Of a DNA stretch of 64,000 bases, positions 36,426 to 48,400 are shown piece after piece (position 1 is the first letter of the stretch; the number at the start of each line of letters is the position of its first letter). Both the position numbers and the translations under genes were made by a program. Location: assembly GCF_932526225.1 (NCBI RefSeq), contig NC_064043.1, positions 4,455,501 through 4,519,500 of the forward strand. Direction: 5' to 3'. The notes under the pieces were generated by a model. The model worked only from the letters and a program-made list of their open reading frames with translations. It ran no database searches and was not told where the DNA came from. Origin of the DNA: Nematostella vectensis. Taxonomy: Eukaryota; Cnidaria; Anthozoa; Actiniaria; Edwardsiidae.

Positions 36426-39400
36426 GGAGACATAAGGAGAAGTGGCTTGATTGGAAACCATATTTTAGTCAATCTGCTCGAAGGGTTTTGAATAAAGGTA
36501 GCCAGTAAGGCGATAAATCTCGCAAAAATATTGAAAACTGCACTAAGAACCTGCAATGTCAAAATAGTTAACCAACCTCAACCAACCTGACTTTTATGAT
36601 GAAAGTTAGCAGATCATCTTATTCATTTATTTCTTCTCTTTAGGTAAAACCTTTATTTGTTGTTTCGCAATTAGTAGAACAGGTGTTGAGAGGTGTTTGG
36701 AAGAATAAAGAATGATTTGAATGAACCTCAAGATTATATCGGAAACAAAACGTCATTGTACATTAGAGTGTACAGAACGAATTTTACTTGCTCAGCACTT
36801 AATCGGAAAGCAAGAATCTCGAACGGAAAACGAGGATTTCACCTCTATATTTCATATTTTTTAATAAAGTTCCTTTATTAAAAGTTGCCTTATAAATCGA
36901 AATAATATTTTTGTGTTTGGTCTACGAAACATTATTTTCCAAAACAATAAACTGTGAACATTGAATTTTTCTTCACCATCAACGAACACAAGTTCTTTAA
37001 GACTTGATCTAAGGAGTTTTATGGAGATTGAAGGCTTTAAAATTACAGGCACACATAAATTTCAAATTCTGTTGAGTCAGCCTTTAATAGACACAAAGAA
37101 ATAATTTAAAGAAGTAATTATATAATTCCTCTTTGGCTTTTAACATACTCTTAAGAATTTGAAACATAAACAAACTAATTGAAAACATTTTAACTGTTTC
37201 TATTTCTGTGTTGCTTTTCTATGATTGCTAGCGACCATTTATCGATTGATGAAAAAAAGTACTTAAGTGTAGGTACTGAAATATATATAGTTTAAAATTA
37301 CCTGGATTAATGTAAGGTAAAGAATTGTCTCGGCGCTCTTAGGGTTGATTTTCAGAAACTGGATTCTATCGGCGTCTTCCTGGAAGGCGAACCAATGTGA
37401 TATGCACCCTGTCAGAGAAACGCAATGCTTTATCGAAAACAACAGCAAATTTTAATTCTTAGGAAAGCATTTAGGAACAAACAAAGTATTGTTTACGGGT
37501 AAATATTCTATCAGCTGTGACAATCTAGGGGAATGAATTGATTGTGTCAATACAATGTTTTTAAAATTTGGTTTAGACTTCGAGGATGGATCTTTGTAAG
37601 CAAAAGTTTAATTTAAAAAATATATATATTCTGCTTTCTGAAAAATAACACAATATTACTGTTTTTAAAGTAAAACAATGAATTGCGATAACATTTTCAA
37701 CATCATATATATTATATTTGAATAAATCAAATATATACATAATGTTCATTCATCAGTCTGTTTGGGGACTATTCATGAGGGAACAATTTAATCTCCTCAA
37801 ATTTAAGAGGGGTCGATTTGAATAACTCAAAATAGTTTTTTTTGTAAAAGAGACTGGGTTGAATGGATTTTATTGTTTCCAATTGCATTTTCAAGCAAAA
37901 AATAATAATTTAAAAGAGGTCGTTTTAAATAACTCAAATTTTTAGAACAGAAACGAGTTTGAGATAATTTTTGTTTTCAAGTTCATTGTTCAGCAAAAAA
38001 AAAATCAAATTTTTGTAATTGCTTGAAAAATCTCCCCCTGAAATAACTAGAGGAAATAATAATGGTAATCCCATCATTACCACTAATTACTTCTACTTCC
38101 TATATTAAAAACTCCACGTACAGAACCACATAACATATTGTCTTGTTTTCTTAGAGAATATAGGGAACAATACGAAAAAAAGATGCTTCCATTCACTAAT
38201 GCCCCATTCAATGAATTTCAAAACGGCTGCAAATTACGTAGGCTGGTAGGTTCTAGCGACGCGTAAACGAAGTGAATCCTAAAACCTTTGGCTTTCTGAT
38301 CACTAAGATGGCGAGAAATGTTACGAAAGAAAAAAACACAATCAATGTTAAAACGTACCCAAGTAATTTAGAATATGGAAAAAAGAACTGACTCCAGCAT
38401 GTTATACAATTTAAGTCCAGATTGAAAACAAAGTTGTCAAATCGGAAACACCCAGCGCGTTCTATCATTTTAAAAGTCTCGACTAATATATTATACACTC
38501 TTTTTTATACCTTTTTTATAAGAACGTCCAGCCTGAGATTTTAGAACATGCTAAGACCATGCCGAGGCTTTTTTTAGTCCTGATACGTTCTAAAATGCAG
38601 AATCAGAACATGCCGAGGCTCAAGGGCACAAAACTGATCTGTTCCGCAGCCCGTTTTTTTTTTGCTTGGCTGGGAAGATGTTAGACCCCTCGGATGCTGG
38701 AAAAAAAGTGTTCCAAATGATTCTGCTTGCAAATTTGTGGAGTCGAACTAGTTGTGGTGGGAATATTTTTGGGGCGCTGGAGCGGATGCTTAGGAAAAAA
38801 AATCGTCCCAATCGGTTATACGGCAATTATTCATGTGCTAAAATGCCTAACCACTGCTGGCTGGGAAAAAAAGAATGGTCCCTCCTGAGAAAAAGGAACA
38901 GATATTTTTCCCAGCAACTTTTAAAATGGATATCAGAACATATTCAAACGAGAAATATGCCATTTTAACGTGTTTCGGGAGGTGTAGGGGGCTCGTTGTG
39001 TTTCAATGGAGGCTTTTTTTAGTCCTGATGTGCTCTAAAATGCAGAATCAAATTGTTCTCATTGTAACAACCTTATTATTGCTATTGATCATTAGTGTAA
39101 TTCTCTTTCTTATAATTCTTTGGGTATTATGTTCTTATACACAATAAAATCCATCTCTCTCAGTGGCTAAAGAAGGAATTGAAATCAGACTAACGCTTCG
39201 CCTCTTAGCTTTTGTTTTCTTTGTTTTAATGTTGTGGTACACATTACTCCTCCCCCTCCCCCCTTCTTTATTCACCCCTCCCTAAATCAAATTTTGAATG
39301 TAATTGAGACAAATATTTGTCTCTTTCGTGAAGTAAAAAAATCCATGAAGCTTGAGCCTTTGACTGTTAAAAAAGAAAATTTTATGATTGCGCTTATAGA

Positions 39401-39477
39401 GGGTGCAACATGTTCAGAAGTTTGCAATGTCGTCGTAATGCGAAATAATTATCTCGATATCGATTACAATATGATAC
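36426..39477. other. Intergenic region with no firm gene
   Basis: AT-rich. A related word pair (TTTTTAGTCCTGAT followed by CTCTAAAATGCAGAATCA) occurs near 38570 and 39010, indicating an old duplication around 38520-39060. One exon-like segment is listed separately (37302-37408). Other short frames lack splice support. Confidence 0.5.
37302..37408 (-). other. Possible orphan coding exon
   Basis: On the minus strand a pyrimidine-containing acceptor (TTTCTCTGACAG) and a GTAATT donor bracket 107 bp with one open frame, CISHWFAFQEDADRIQFLKI followed by NPKSAETILYLTLIQ. I could not find partner exons or recognise the family. The other two frames contain stops. It could belong to a minus-strand gene whose first exon is the open frame at 44591-44379, but that link is speculative. 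Confidence 0.25.
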
Positions 39478-40035
39478 TACTATACTACTTATCTCGTTGA
39501 TGTAATTCAGTACGATTTTATGTGCTGTATCACTGTTTGAAGAATTTTCCCTGAGCTCCACAACTTTGTGAATTTACAATTTTGCGTCGAGTCCCACCCG
39601 CATTGCACGTAGGGACTACACAAATACGTCCTCGTGTGAGAGAGATATTAGTTTACCTTGTATATTCCTCGGTGTGTATCGCCACTTTAAAAAGTGTAAG
39701 TTTCTTTTTTTTTTAATCCACTAGGCTTTCACAGCGGTTTTTAAAGAAAGCTGTAAGTAAGAATGTTTTGTGCTCAATAACGTTTGTTGAATACAGAATA
39801 AAAGATAATGAAATGCACAGACTAGCGTTGGTACAGGTGTAAAGTTTAAAGTTGCCTTTTTAATCAAAATACCAATTTATATTCAACTTTATTTCTAAGG
39901 GCGTTAAACAGTCAATAATAATCCTTATATAAAAAATATTTGGTAGATTAAAATATATAGTAATTAGCGGATACGTTATGAGTTTAACTCCAATAGCCAG
40001 TAAACATGGTGAAGATTAAAATTTAAACGGCTTAA
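39478..40035. repeat. 558-bp direct repeat, left copy
   Basis: Identical by line-by-line reading to 43200-43757, offset exactly 3,722 bp, no indels seen. It starts TACTATACTACTTATCTCG and ends TTTAAACGGCTTAA. It does not have TG...CA ends and shows no coding frame. Together with the right copy it brackets the Mutator/Penelope insertion. Confidence 0.95.
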
Positions 40036-40444
40036 GGCGGTATGATACTAAAAAAAGTTTGAAGTAAATTGGCAAAAAAATTTTTCCAGTTGATTTAGCC
40101 TAGAAATTATCTCTGCTTTATTCGTGATTAGATGTATTTCTGGAAAAAAACATTTTCATTCCTTTTTTTGAGATTTTCTGAAGGTCGTTCCCTGGTTGCC
40201 AGGGGCAACGCATTGTTTTGGCGTCCTTTTTCCAATGAAAACGGGCCATAGTAATCGGAAAAAAATATTTCCATTGCATGGACTTCCTGTGTTATACTGT
40301 ATAGAGGTAGACTAGGTTCTAACCTCGTTTTGGAACACAGTTATTCACACATTTTGCAAGTATTTACAATTTCTTCCAAGTTTCTCGATCGTTATACGTT
40401 TAATATCTTCTAAAGTCTCTAAATCTCATCATAAGAAGTCTATT

Positions 40445-41500
40445 ATGCCTAAAAATCGAAGTGTTAGACGACCAAAGAGAAGATTCTCGGGCAATCAGCA
40501 CACAAAATTGCAAGAAACGTTGCCGAAAATAGCCAAGAAAGACGATGTCGACGAAACACGTGTTGATGTCAACACGTCCTCTAGGCGATCTGTTTCGTCT
40601 AAAAAACTATCTAAAGACGTCCCAAAATTGTCTACATCTTTCCAAGAACAGTCAGGGGAACCTTTTATCACTGGATACAGGCTCATTGATATGGAAATAC
40701 TCAGTGAGATATTGTATTCTCGTCGCTGCAGTGAGTGTGCCGATTCCAGTCTTACGTTGATGGAAAATCAACTTCAAAGGAAAGGCTGTGCTTCCAGTCT
40801 TAGGCTATTGTGTTCTTCGTGTGGCTGGAAAACAGAGTTTTTCACTTCGAAAAAGCAAGCGAAGAGTTATGAAGTAAACAGGCGCCTGGTTTATTCCATG
40901 CGATCGCTTGGTAAAGGCCACAGTGGAGCAAAAAAGGTTTTGTACCTTGATGAACATGCCGCCACCTCCAACCGCACGAGCATATTCCAAGAACTCAAAA
41001 ACTATTAGTAAGCATATTAAAGCTATTGCTAATGAAACAATGAAGAGAGCAGCCATTGAAATTAAAGATCAGAAAGCTGCTAGTGCAGATGATATTGTAA
41101 ATTGTGGGGTATCATGTGATGGTACATGGCAAAAAAGAGGGTTTTGCTAAAAAAATGGATGCGTCACAGTCATTTCCATGGATAATGGAAAGGTCTTGGA
41201 CACTGAAGCCCTGTCCCAGTCATGCAAGCAATGTCAGCAGCATCCAAATCTTGACAAAGAGAGTATTGCCTACAAAACATGGTGGGCAGAGCACAGCTTC
41301 AAGTGCAATGCCAACTACCATGGCTCTGCCCCTGGCATGGAGTTGGTTGGAGCTAGTCGCCTGTTCAGCCGCTCCATTGATAAACACAAGCTCAGATACT
41401 CTGAACTTTATGCTGATGGTGATTCTAAGAGCCATACTGAAGTTGAACATATGTATGAAGATGATAATGTAGTTGTGTTATATTGCCAACAGCCACACCC
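40445..41500 (+). pseudogene. Mutator-like (MULE) transposase gene, 5' half, frameshifted and truncated
   Basis: A basic N-terminal region (MPKNRSVRRPKRRFSG) is followed by a zinc-ribbon-like CSEC...CSSCGW domain with the usual LLCSSCGWKTEF block. Then comes the Mutator-like transposase region: CGVSCDGTWQKRG, VTVISMDNGKVLD, CKQC, WW..H..KCNANYHGSAPGME and YADGDSKSH. These blocks lie in three successive frames (40445 to about 40935; to about 41150; 41178 to about 41490), so at least two small indels break the gene, one in the A-run near 40930 and one near 41155. After about 41490 homology stops and the sequence turns into the end of an opposite-strand element. The C-terminal half of the transposase is missing. 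Confidence 0.8.
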
Positions 41501-41532
41501 GCCACAATTGAAAATAAAACTGCTATGGTACC

Positions 41533-43179
41533 TTAGTCGTTTGTAGGGATTTTAGCTCTGACTAACAAGTCTTTGAGTGATTTCTCCCTTCTGTAAGAGA
41601 CTATAGGTTGATTAAAGATTCTAGCCGTAAAAGGCTGATCCGTAATAAGGTGCCAGTGTTTCGTTAGGATCTTTTTAAGATTCGGTATAGCCGGGTTGAA
41701 TCTCGTGACAAATGGTAAGATTCGTTTGTAAGATGCCTTTTTGCTTTTAAGCGCATTTTGCCTGTCTGTGAACTTAACACTCGCCAGAATTGTTGTTATG
41801 AAATCGCTCGGGTAACCGCGTTCTAGAAGGCGATCGGTAAAGTTGCGAATTTCGGTTTTGAAGGAGGCGAGTGAGGAGTTTGTTCTCAACAGGCGTAGGC
41901 CTTCTCCCTTGACAAAACCCTTCTTATTACTAAGAGGGTGACAAGAGGAAAAGTGCGTGTACTGAAAGGTTTCAGTTGGCTTAAAGTGTGTACGGACATC
42001 AAGGATATTAGAATCCATGAATCTTTCGCCTTTAAAAACTTCTGTATCGAGGAAGGTGATGGTTTCCTGTGACAACTCGTGCGTGAATTTAATAGTCGGG
42101 TGGAAAACATTCGCAAAGTTTAAGAAACTCGCGATTTTATCACCCGGTATAGTCCACACTGCGAAGATGTCGTCAATAAACCTCTTCCAGACTAGCGGTT
42201 TGTAGGGACTAAGGCGTAGGAGTTCTTCCTCAATATGTGCCGTATAAATGACAGAGAAAGCTACGGCCATTTTAGTACCCATCGCGATGCCGTGCGTTTG
42301 TAGGTAGTGCTTGTCATTGAACTTAAAAGAGTTTTCTTTCAGTATAAGCCCCATAAGTTCCCTCAGAGATTCTGTGGGGACGGGTAGTACGGGGTTATAG
42401 TGTTGTTCGTATTGTTGACAGACTACTTCGATACCTTCATCTTGGGGGATGTTGGTATAGAGAGCACAAACATCGAACGATGTTAAAAACGCTGAGTCAG
42501 GGATGACTGTTGACTCGATAAAGTTGATAAAATGCGTTGTGTCTTTGAGATAAGACTTTTGTTTTTGCTCTATAGGTTGTAGAAGTGAATCTACAAAGGA
42601 CGATATACGCTCTGTGGGGCCCCTGCTCCCTGAAACGATTGGTCGGCCTATCGGAACTTTCTTGTGAATTTTAGTGAGAGTGTAAAATTCGGGTATCCGG
42701 ATAGGTTTTTGACCGTCGTTGAGCCACTTGTAAGTCATTTTGTCGATAAAACCGCCTGTTCTCAGTGAATCAACGATTCTTTGAACTTTTTTAGCAGTTT
42801 CTTCTACAATGGGTTTAGAAAGCGGTTGATAAAACTTCTCATCTAGAAGTTGTTCGGTGCCTTCTTTGATTTTGGTAGAAGTATCGCAAATGACAGTAGT
42901 GGTTCCTTTGTCAGCTTTTTTTATGATAATGTCTCTGTTATTTTTTAGATCATTTAGGGCTTGCCTTTCGCCTGTAGTGATATTATCACTTTGCGCTTCG
43001 AAAGATAAATTGGCTAATTCCGATTTAGTTAGTTCTAGAAATGTCTCAAGAGCCACGGAGGGCTGTGGTGGCGGTTGCCATTGAGACTTAACATAGAACT
43101 GGTGTGGCTCGGATTTGGAATCAGCGTATTTGTATTGAAGTCGCATTGTGCGGGCGAAGACTTTAAAGTCTTTGAGCAA
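41533..43179 (-). mobile_element. Penelope-like reverse transcriptase, long open frame lacking a GIY-YIG domain
   Basis: A 548-codon open frame with Penelope-like RT blocks: PEFYTLTKIHK (about 164-174), GRPIVSG (178-184), the catalytic-aspartate block SFDVCALYTN (234-243), HGIAMGTKMA (296-305), FIDDIFAVW (334-342) with the second catalytic aspartates, and FLDTEVF (376-382). It continues into the long helical C-terminal region and stops at KIPTND, where family members usually go on to a Cys-rich linker and GIY-YIG endonuclease. That module is absent here. The frame is unbroken, suggesting a young copy. It starts 21 bp from the right 558-bp repeat and abuts the broken Mutator gene tail to tail. 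Confidence 0.85.
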
Positions 43180-43199
43180 GCTTTTGTTAGAAGCTGGTA

Positions 43200-43757
43200 T
43201 ACTATACTACTTATCTCGTTGATGTAATTCAGTACGATTTTATGTGCTGTATCACTGTTTGAAGAATTTTCCCTGAGCTCCACAACTTTGTGAATTTACA
43301 ATTTTGCGTCGAGTCCCACCCGCATTGCACGTAGGGACTACACAAATACGTCCTCGTGTGAGAGAGATATTAGTTTACCTTGTATATTCCTCGGTGTGTA
43401 TCGCCACTTTAAAAAGTGTAAGTTTCTTTTTTTTTTAATCCACTAGGCTTTCACAGCGGTTTTTAAAGAAAGCTGTAAGTAAGAATGTTTTGTGCTCAAT
43501 AACGTTTGTTGAATACAGAATAAAAGATAATGAAATGCACAGACTAGCGTTGGTACAGGTGTAAAGTTTAAAGTTGCCTTTTTAATCAAAATACCAATTT
43601 ATATTCAACTTTATTTCTAAGGGCGTTAAACAGTCAATAATAATCCTTATATAAAAAATATTTGGTAGATTAAAATATATAGTAATTAGCGGATACGTTA
43701 TGAGTTTAACTCCAATAGCCAGTAAACATGGTGAAGATTAAAATTTAAACGGCTTAA
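43200..43757. repeat. 558-bp direct repeat, right copy
   Basis: Same sequence and orientation as 39478-40035. The base before the shared block differs (ctggta versus gatac context), as does the base after it (TTAATTC here, TTAAGGC at the left copy), so the repeat limits are sharp. Confidence 0.95.
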
Positions 43758-44733
43758 TTCTTATACAGTAGAATATATAAGATGTCGACAATTTTGAGAT
43801 TCCTTAAATCACTAGTGACTTAATGAAAAAAAAGTAAAAAGCTAAAAAATATGACTGTCTCATTGCTATGATTTTCGCTTAAAGGAAACAATACCCCTGT
43901 GGAAAAGTCTACGATCAAATGAACTTCATTTTTTATTCTTGTATTTTGTCTTTCTATTCATCAGGTCAGTTCTTATAATGGTATAAAATATATCAGGTTC
44001 TACTGTAATAACTGTGATATTAATTTTATTCCCTGTTGTAATATAGTAATCTATAGTATTCATATAAATATATGAATAAACATTTTATCGGTAATAATTT
44101 TACTTGTTATTCCTAATGAAGGCAGCAGTGCCAAAACGTCGTAAAATGATTCATTTATTTTATTCTTGATCACTTTACAGGACCACCATCACTATTTTTA
44201 GTTTAGCAAAGGTCGCGGAGAGGAAAAGCGAAGAAATAGCATCTTTGTTTTAAAGATGTGCTCGCCAGATCAATTTATAAAAAAATTAAAGCTCTTAACA
44301 AGTTTATCTAGTGTTTTAATTTGAAAGGAAATAAAAACACCAAGATAAAATACTGTGGAAAAAATAATTAATTACCTTTTACTGGGAGAAGGTTTGCGGT
44401 TTCCGACACGAGACAAAACTACCTCCAGCTGAGGCCAGATGCCGGTTGATGCCGGATGGTGTTCTAATTTGAGCGGTGCTTTGCGCTGTGGGCGTTTTTA
44501 TAAACGACGTTGCTGTTTTATTTTTTACAGTTTCTGTTTTCAACGACGACGGCTTTCTGCAAGCGGCGTCTATACGGGCACTTTTCATCATGCTTGCTCG
44601 CCATAACTCTCTTCTCTCAGATGGATGGATGCTAACAACTCTTTTTTATCTCGCTGTCCCGACACCCGCGAGGACCGCAAGAAATGCGCGCGCACATAAA
44701 GAACCAAAGCTGTCTGCTCGCGCACGAATGCTA
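43758..44733. other. Intergenic region with a possible minus-strand first exon
   Basis: AT-rich sequence. The minus-strand frame from 44591 reads MMKSARIDAACRKPSSLK, then a Thr/Ser/Lys-rich stretch with RTPSGINRHLASAGGSF. A GTAAAA or GTAATT donor lies at its end (near 44390). It could be the first coding exon of a basic, disordered protein divergently placed from the WD40 gene. No second exon was identified. Confidence 0.3.
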
Positions 44734-44917
44734 ATGCCTAGTGCACACTAGCGACATAACGATATGGGCGCGCGCACTCTTATCTTCGACATAACGACAT
44801 AAGAGAAAAAAACATGTTTTTTCTTTTATGTCATTATGTCCATGTCGTTATGTCGGGCTAAACATAGTGCGCACGCCCATGTCGTTATGTCGTTCGTCGC
44901 TAGTGTGCACTAGGCAT
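44734..44917. mobile_element. TA-flanked inverted-repeat MITE, 184 bp
   Basis: The termini ATGCCTAGTGCACACTAGCG and the exact reverse complement at the right end are bordered by TA on both sides (44732-44733, 44918-44919). The interior contains several further ACATAACGACAT copies in both orientations, making a nested palindrome. A TA duplication is typical of Tc1/mariner-type insertions. No coding capacity. Confidence 0.85.
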
Positions 44918-45489
44918 TATCCCTTTTTAGCTATCACTTTCCAAGTTTTATATGCATAAAACAACGTGAGTGTCCAGCTTTTCTAGGCATAAATGATATT
45001 AAATATGTTATTTACCAGCTTAGGGCGTTCTGTATCTCAGCTCTTCGGCCGTTCGAATCGTGGAATCGGTCTGCATACATAGAATTACACATTTATATTG
45101 TCTGATTATGTTAAAATAATTAACTCTGAGAGGGAGGATGGTTATTTCTAGTAGTTATATCAATTACAAAAAGAATTAAATTTTTCAGAGAATCAAAGTT
45201 TTTCAATGACATGCGTACATTCTCAGCAAGTAATGACGTCAGCCCAGAAAGATTCTAATTACGAGTCTAATTATTTAAGTCCTTGTATTTTTTACTTACT
45301 TTTTAAATTTAAAAACCAAAGCAAAAAAAATAATGCTGTGACCACTGGTGGAAAAGAAATAGTTGATTTTGAAAATCGGCACGCGATTTGTTGCTCGTTG
45401 GCAACCTCTCAGCCAATCAGATGGCCCGAACAAAGCAAGAAAACATAGCCTTGATCGAGGCTTACTATTTCTTTCACTTACGAGTGAAA

Positions 45490-48400
45490 ATGCCGCCGGT
45501 TCGAGATCAAAAGAAAATCCGGCCGTCCACAGCCTCCGGAGTCTTACAGAGTCATGATATTTCCGCAATTCTGGATGATATTCGACCTGTCACAGCTCCG
45601 GATAAAAACATTTTAGGACTCGATCCGACTTTCATAACATCCAGACACCATGTCCCTGGAACGTTCAACACATCGCAGTTCAGGGGAAGACAAGTCCATG
45701 GAGGAATCCCAGAAAATGACTTCAAATTTACACAGGCTAGGAGAGCAACTATAGGCGGATTTGAAGAGTTTGAGCAACATGAAAAACCTAAGCGGCCGTC
45801 CACGGCTGTTGGCGCTTCAAGGCAAATTAAGGTAAAAGAAAACCGAGTTTCGAATTTGAATGACTCTTGCAGTGTACTAAATCCAGTGAGTATAAAATCA
45901 CCCGTTAGTTTTTACACCAATATATCATTTCCTTTTTGACACAAATGCTTATTGGAAGTCAATTGGGGTCCATAAATCTTACCACTTTTCAAGACTACCC
46001 CATATCATGGCCTAAAGCCAATATTCGAAGGAAAATATAGCAACGTTTAATCGAGTCATCATGTTAATCAATTCTCACACTTCCCTTACCGCGCGCGCTC
46101 ATTTATAAACTTACAAATTCTTTTTCAAAACCCGTTTATGTCAAAGAGATTAACCAAAATGTAACCGCAGTACCACGAAAAGGCATTAAGTGTTTAAAAG
46201 CTTTTTTCCTAGGCTTAAAATTAGGCTAGATATATTTGTTTTGATCGTTTCTAAAGCCTTTGGAATTTGATTGTTGTAAATTGGAATGGTTCTTAGGTCG
46301 TTATTTATATAAATGTTTATTGTTTTTCTCCTTGTGATTCCTCTTTTATATTATCAGCACTAGATATTTTTTGTATTTTAAGTGAGAATAACAACTTCTC
46401 TGTTTGGCCTTTATTTATAGATTTTTTAGCTCAATTTCGAGTAAGATAATTTGACTTCTAACGGTAACTAATTTGTCCACTAATTTGTCCCCTCTCTAAA
46501 ACTATAAGTAAGTAAGTTAAAATTTACTGCAAGTTATACTCTCAGTGTAAAGCGAAATAACCAGGAAACTGCAGTCTCTCTTCAGGAATCACTTATTGTT
46601 TGATTTCATTTTGAGCTCATCATAATAGTTTACTTGCTAATTAATAATAAACAAAGACTGTTTACTTGATATCTGTCATGTTAACTTATACAGAACAGCA
46701 TGTACATTATTGGAGACACAATTTATTCTTTAACTGTTTAACTGTTTCTTTTAAGAGAATCTTTCAGGAGGATCAATTATTTATTGTGTCAAATATTTAT
46801 AACTATGAAGTATATTAATACTTTAAAACTTTTGTTTGTTTATTCAAGTGCTGGGTAAAGGTTCATATTTTTAGTGCTTACTAATTTTCGTGTACCTACC
46901 AGTATTTTGTAATAACAACATGAAATTTTCCAGGTTAACTTAAATCCCTGAAGCATCAATTATATTTTCAAATTGTATAATACGTAGTAAATACACTATA
47001 CTGTGTAATGCTTGTTATTATTGGCCATCAGACATCAGAAGTTATATCTAGCACTTTTTGTGAACAATGGCCTTAAACAACTCTTGTCAGAATTTTTTAA
47101 GGCATTAGGCCATCTGATGGAAATCCAATCAAGGCTTTTTATCACTCTTTTTAGTTGGAAGATCGCATTACCTTGGATCACCTTAACCGCATGCGACAAG
47201 CATTTGAGGTAAGACATTGAAACAAGAAGAAATTTGCAAATTTGGTTCATTTTATTCATTCCCGTTCACACTTTTCGAATTGGTGGTGTCAAAATAGGTA
47301 ATTACAGTATATGGAAGAAATAGGAGATAATAATGATGCTATTTTCCATAATTATTTCTCTAGGGAGCATGCCCTTGGACCCCTCTGTATATGAATGATT
47401 TTCAAACTCAAAATTTCCTTCCTCCCTCTCTCCTCCACATTTAGGAAATCTCAGTTGCCCCTGGTGATAACCCACAGGTGGGAGTAGTCCAGTCAATCTA
47501 ATGTTTAACCTAAAAGTAATTGCATACACAAATGATTTCGGTCTTATATGACAAGATTAGCATGTCCTTGATAACTTCCCAAGTTCTCCAAAGTTCTTTT
47601 GGGGGAACATCTTGAAATCTAACAATAAACAGTTTCTTTTGTCAGCAATCTTCTATTAATTATATTTAACAATAAAATTATTTGTGTTGCAATTACCTTA
47701 AGGTACAGCTATAAATTTTCGTGGATTGACCGGACTAGAAGGGTGTGCAATATTTGTGTCATGAAATGGCATTATTTGTGATGCAGGAGGCAGATACAGA
47801 TGGCAGTGGGACACTTGATCTAGATGAGTTCAAAGATGTTATCCAGGCTCTGTTTGGATTCAAATTTAAGGTTAACTTTTTTTTATTTAAACTTATTTTG
47901 CATTTGCCCCAAGAGCAGGCACCTGCTTATCTAGGGGGGGGGGGGCTTACGCTAATTCTCATATATATTTACAAGGAGTGCGTATTATAGGTTCAGCAGT
48001 TGGGACCTAATCAGTTGAAATAAAACACTTAAAATTTCTGATGAATTATTGAGTATTTTATAAACAATTGACCATTCGCATCATTGGGCAAATCTGATAA
48101 CCCAGAAAATAGGGCATTTACTTTTTGTATGTCAGACAGACAAACAAATAGCAGACACCATTGCTTTAGTTCCTTTGTCATAATGACCATCATTGCCGTT
48201 ATCATCTTAATCACCATCATCTTCAACCTATAGTCATCAACCACAATAGTACTGTTATCACTAGCATCATAGAAAAAAAACATCTCACTTGTTCTTTCCC
48301 CACTATCTTTTCATCACCCTCCACCACCCACACACTTAGCCGCCCATCTACCTTTCCATCACAATTACATTACCAGCCCATTCCACACTATCTTATTAGC

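Noticed and set aside
35527-36426. Near-300-codon open frames on both strands
   Set aside because: A product of the 21-bp stop-free tandem repeat. Both strands are equally open, and the unit identity is at DNA level, not protein level.
39478-43757. LTR retrotransposon interpretation of the 558-bp repeats
   Set aside because: No TG...CA ends, no primer-binding site or polypurine tract recognised, and no gag, protease, RNase H or integrase between them; the RT is Penelope-like and on the opposite strand from the Mutator frame.
45010-45066. tRNA-like B-box word (GTTCGAATC)
   Set aside because: No matching A box, acceptor stem or cloverleaf could be drawn around it.
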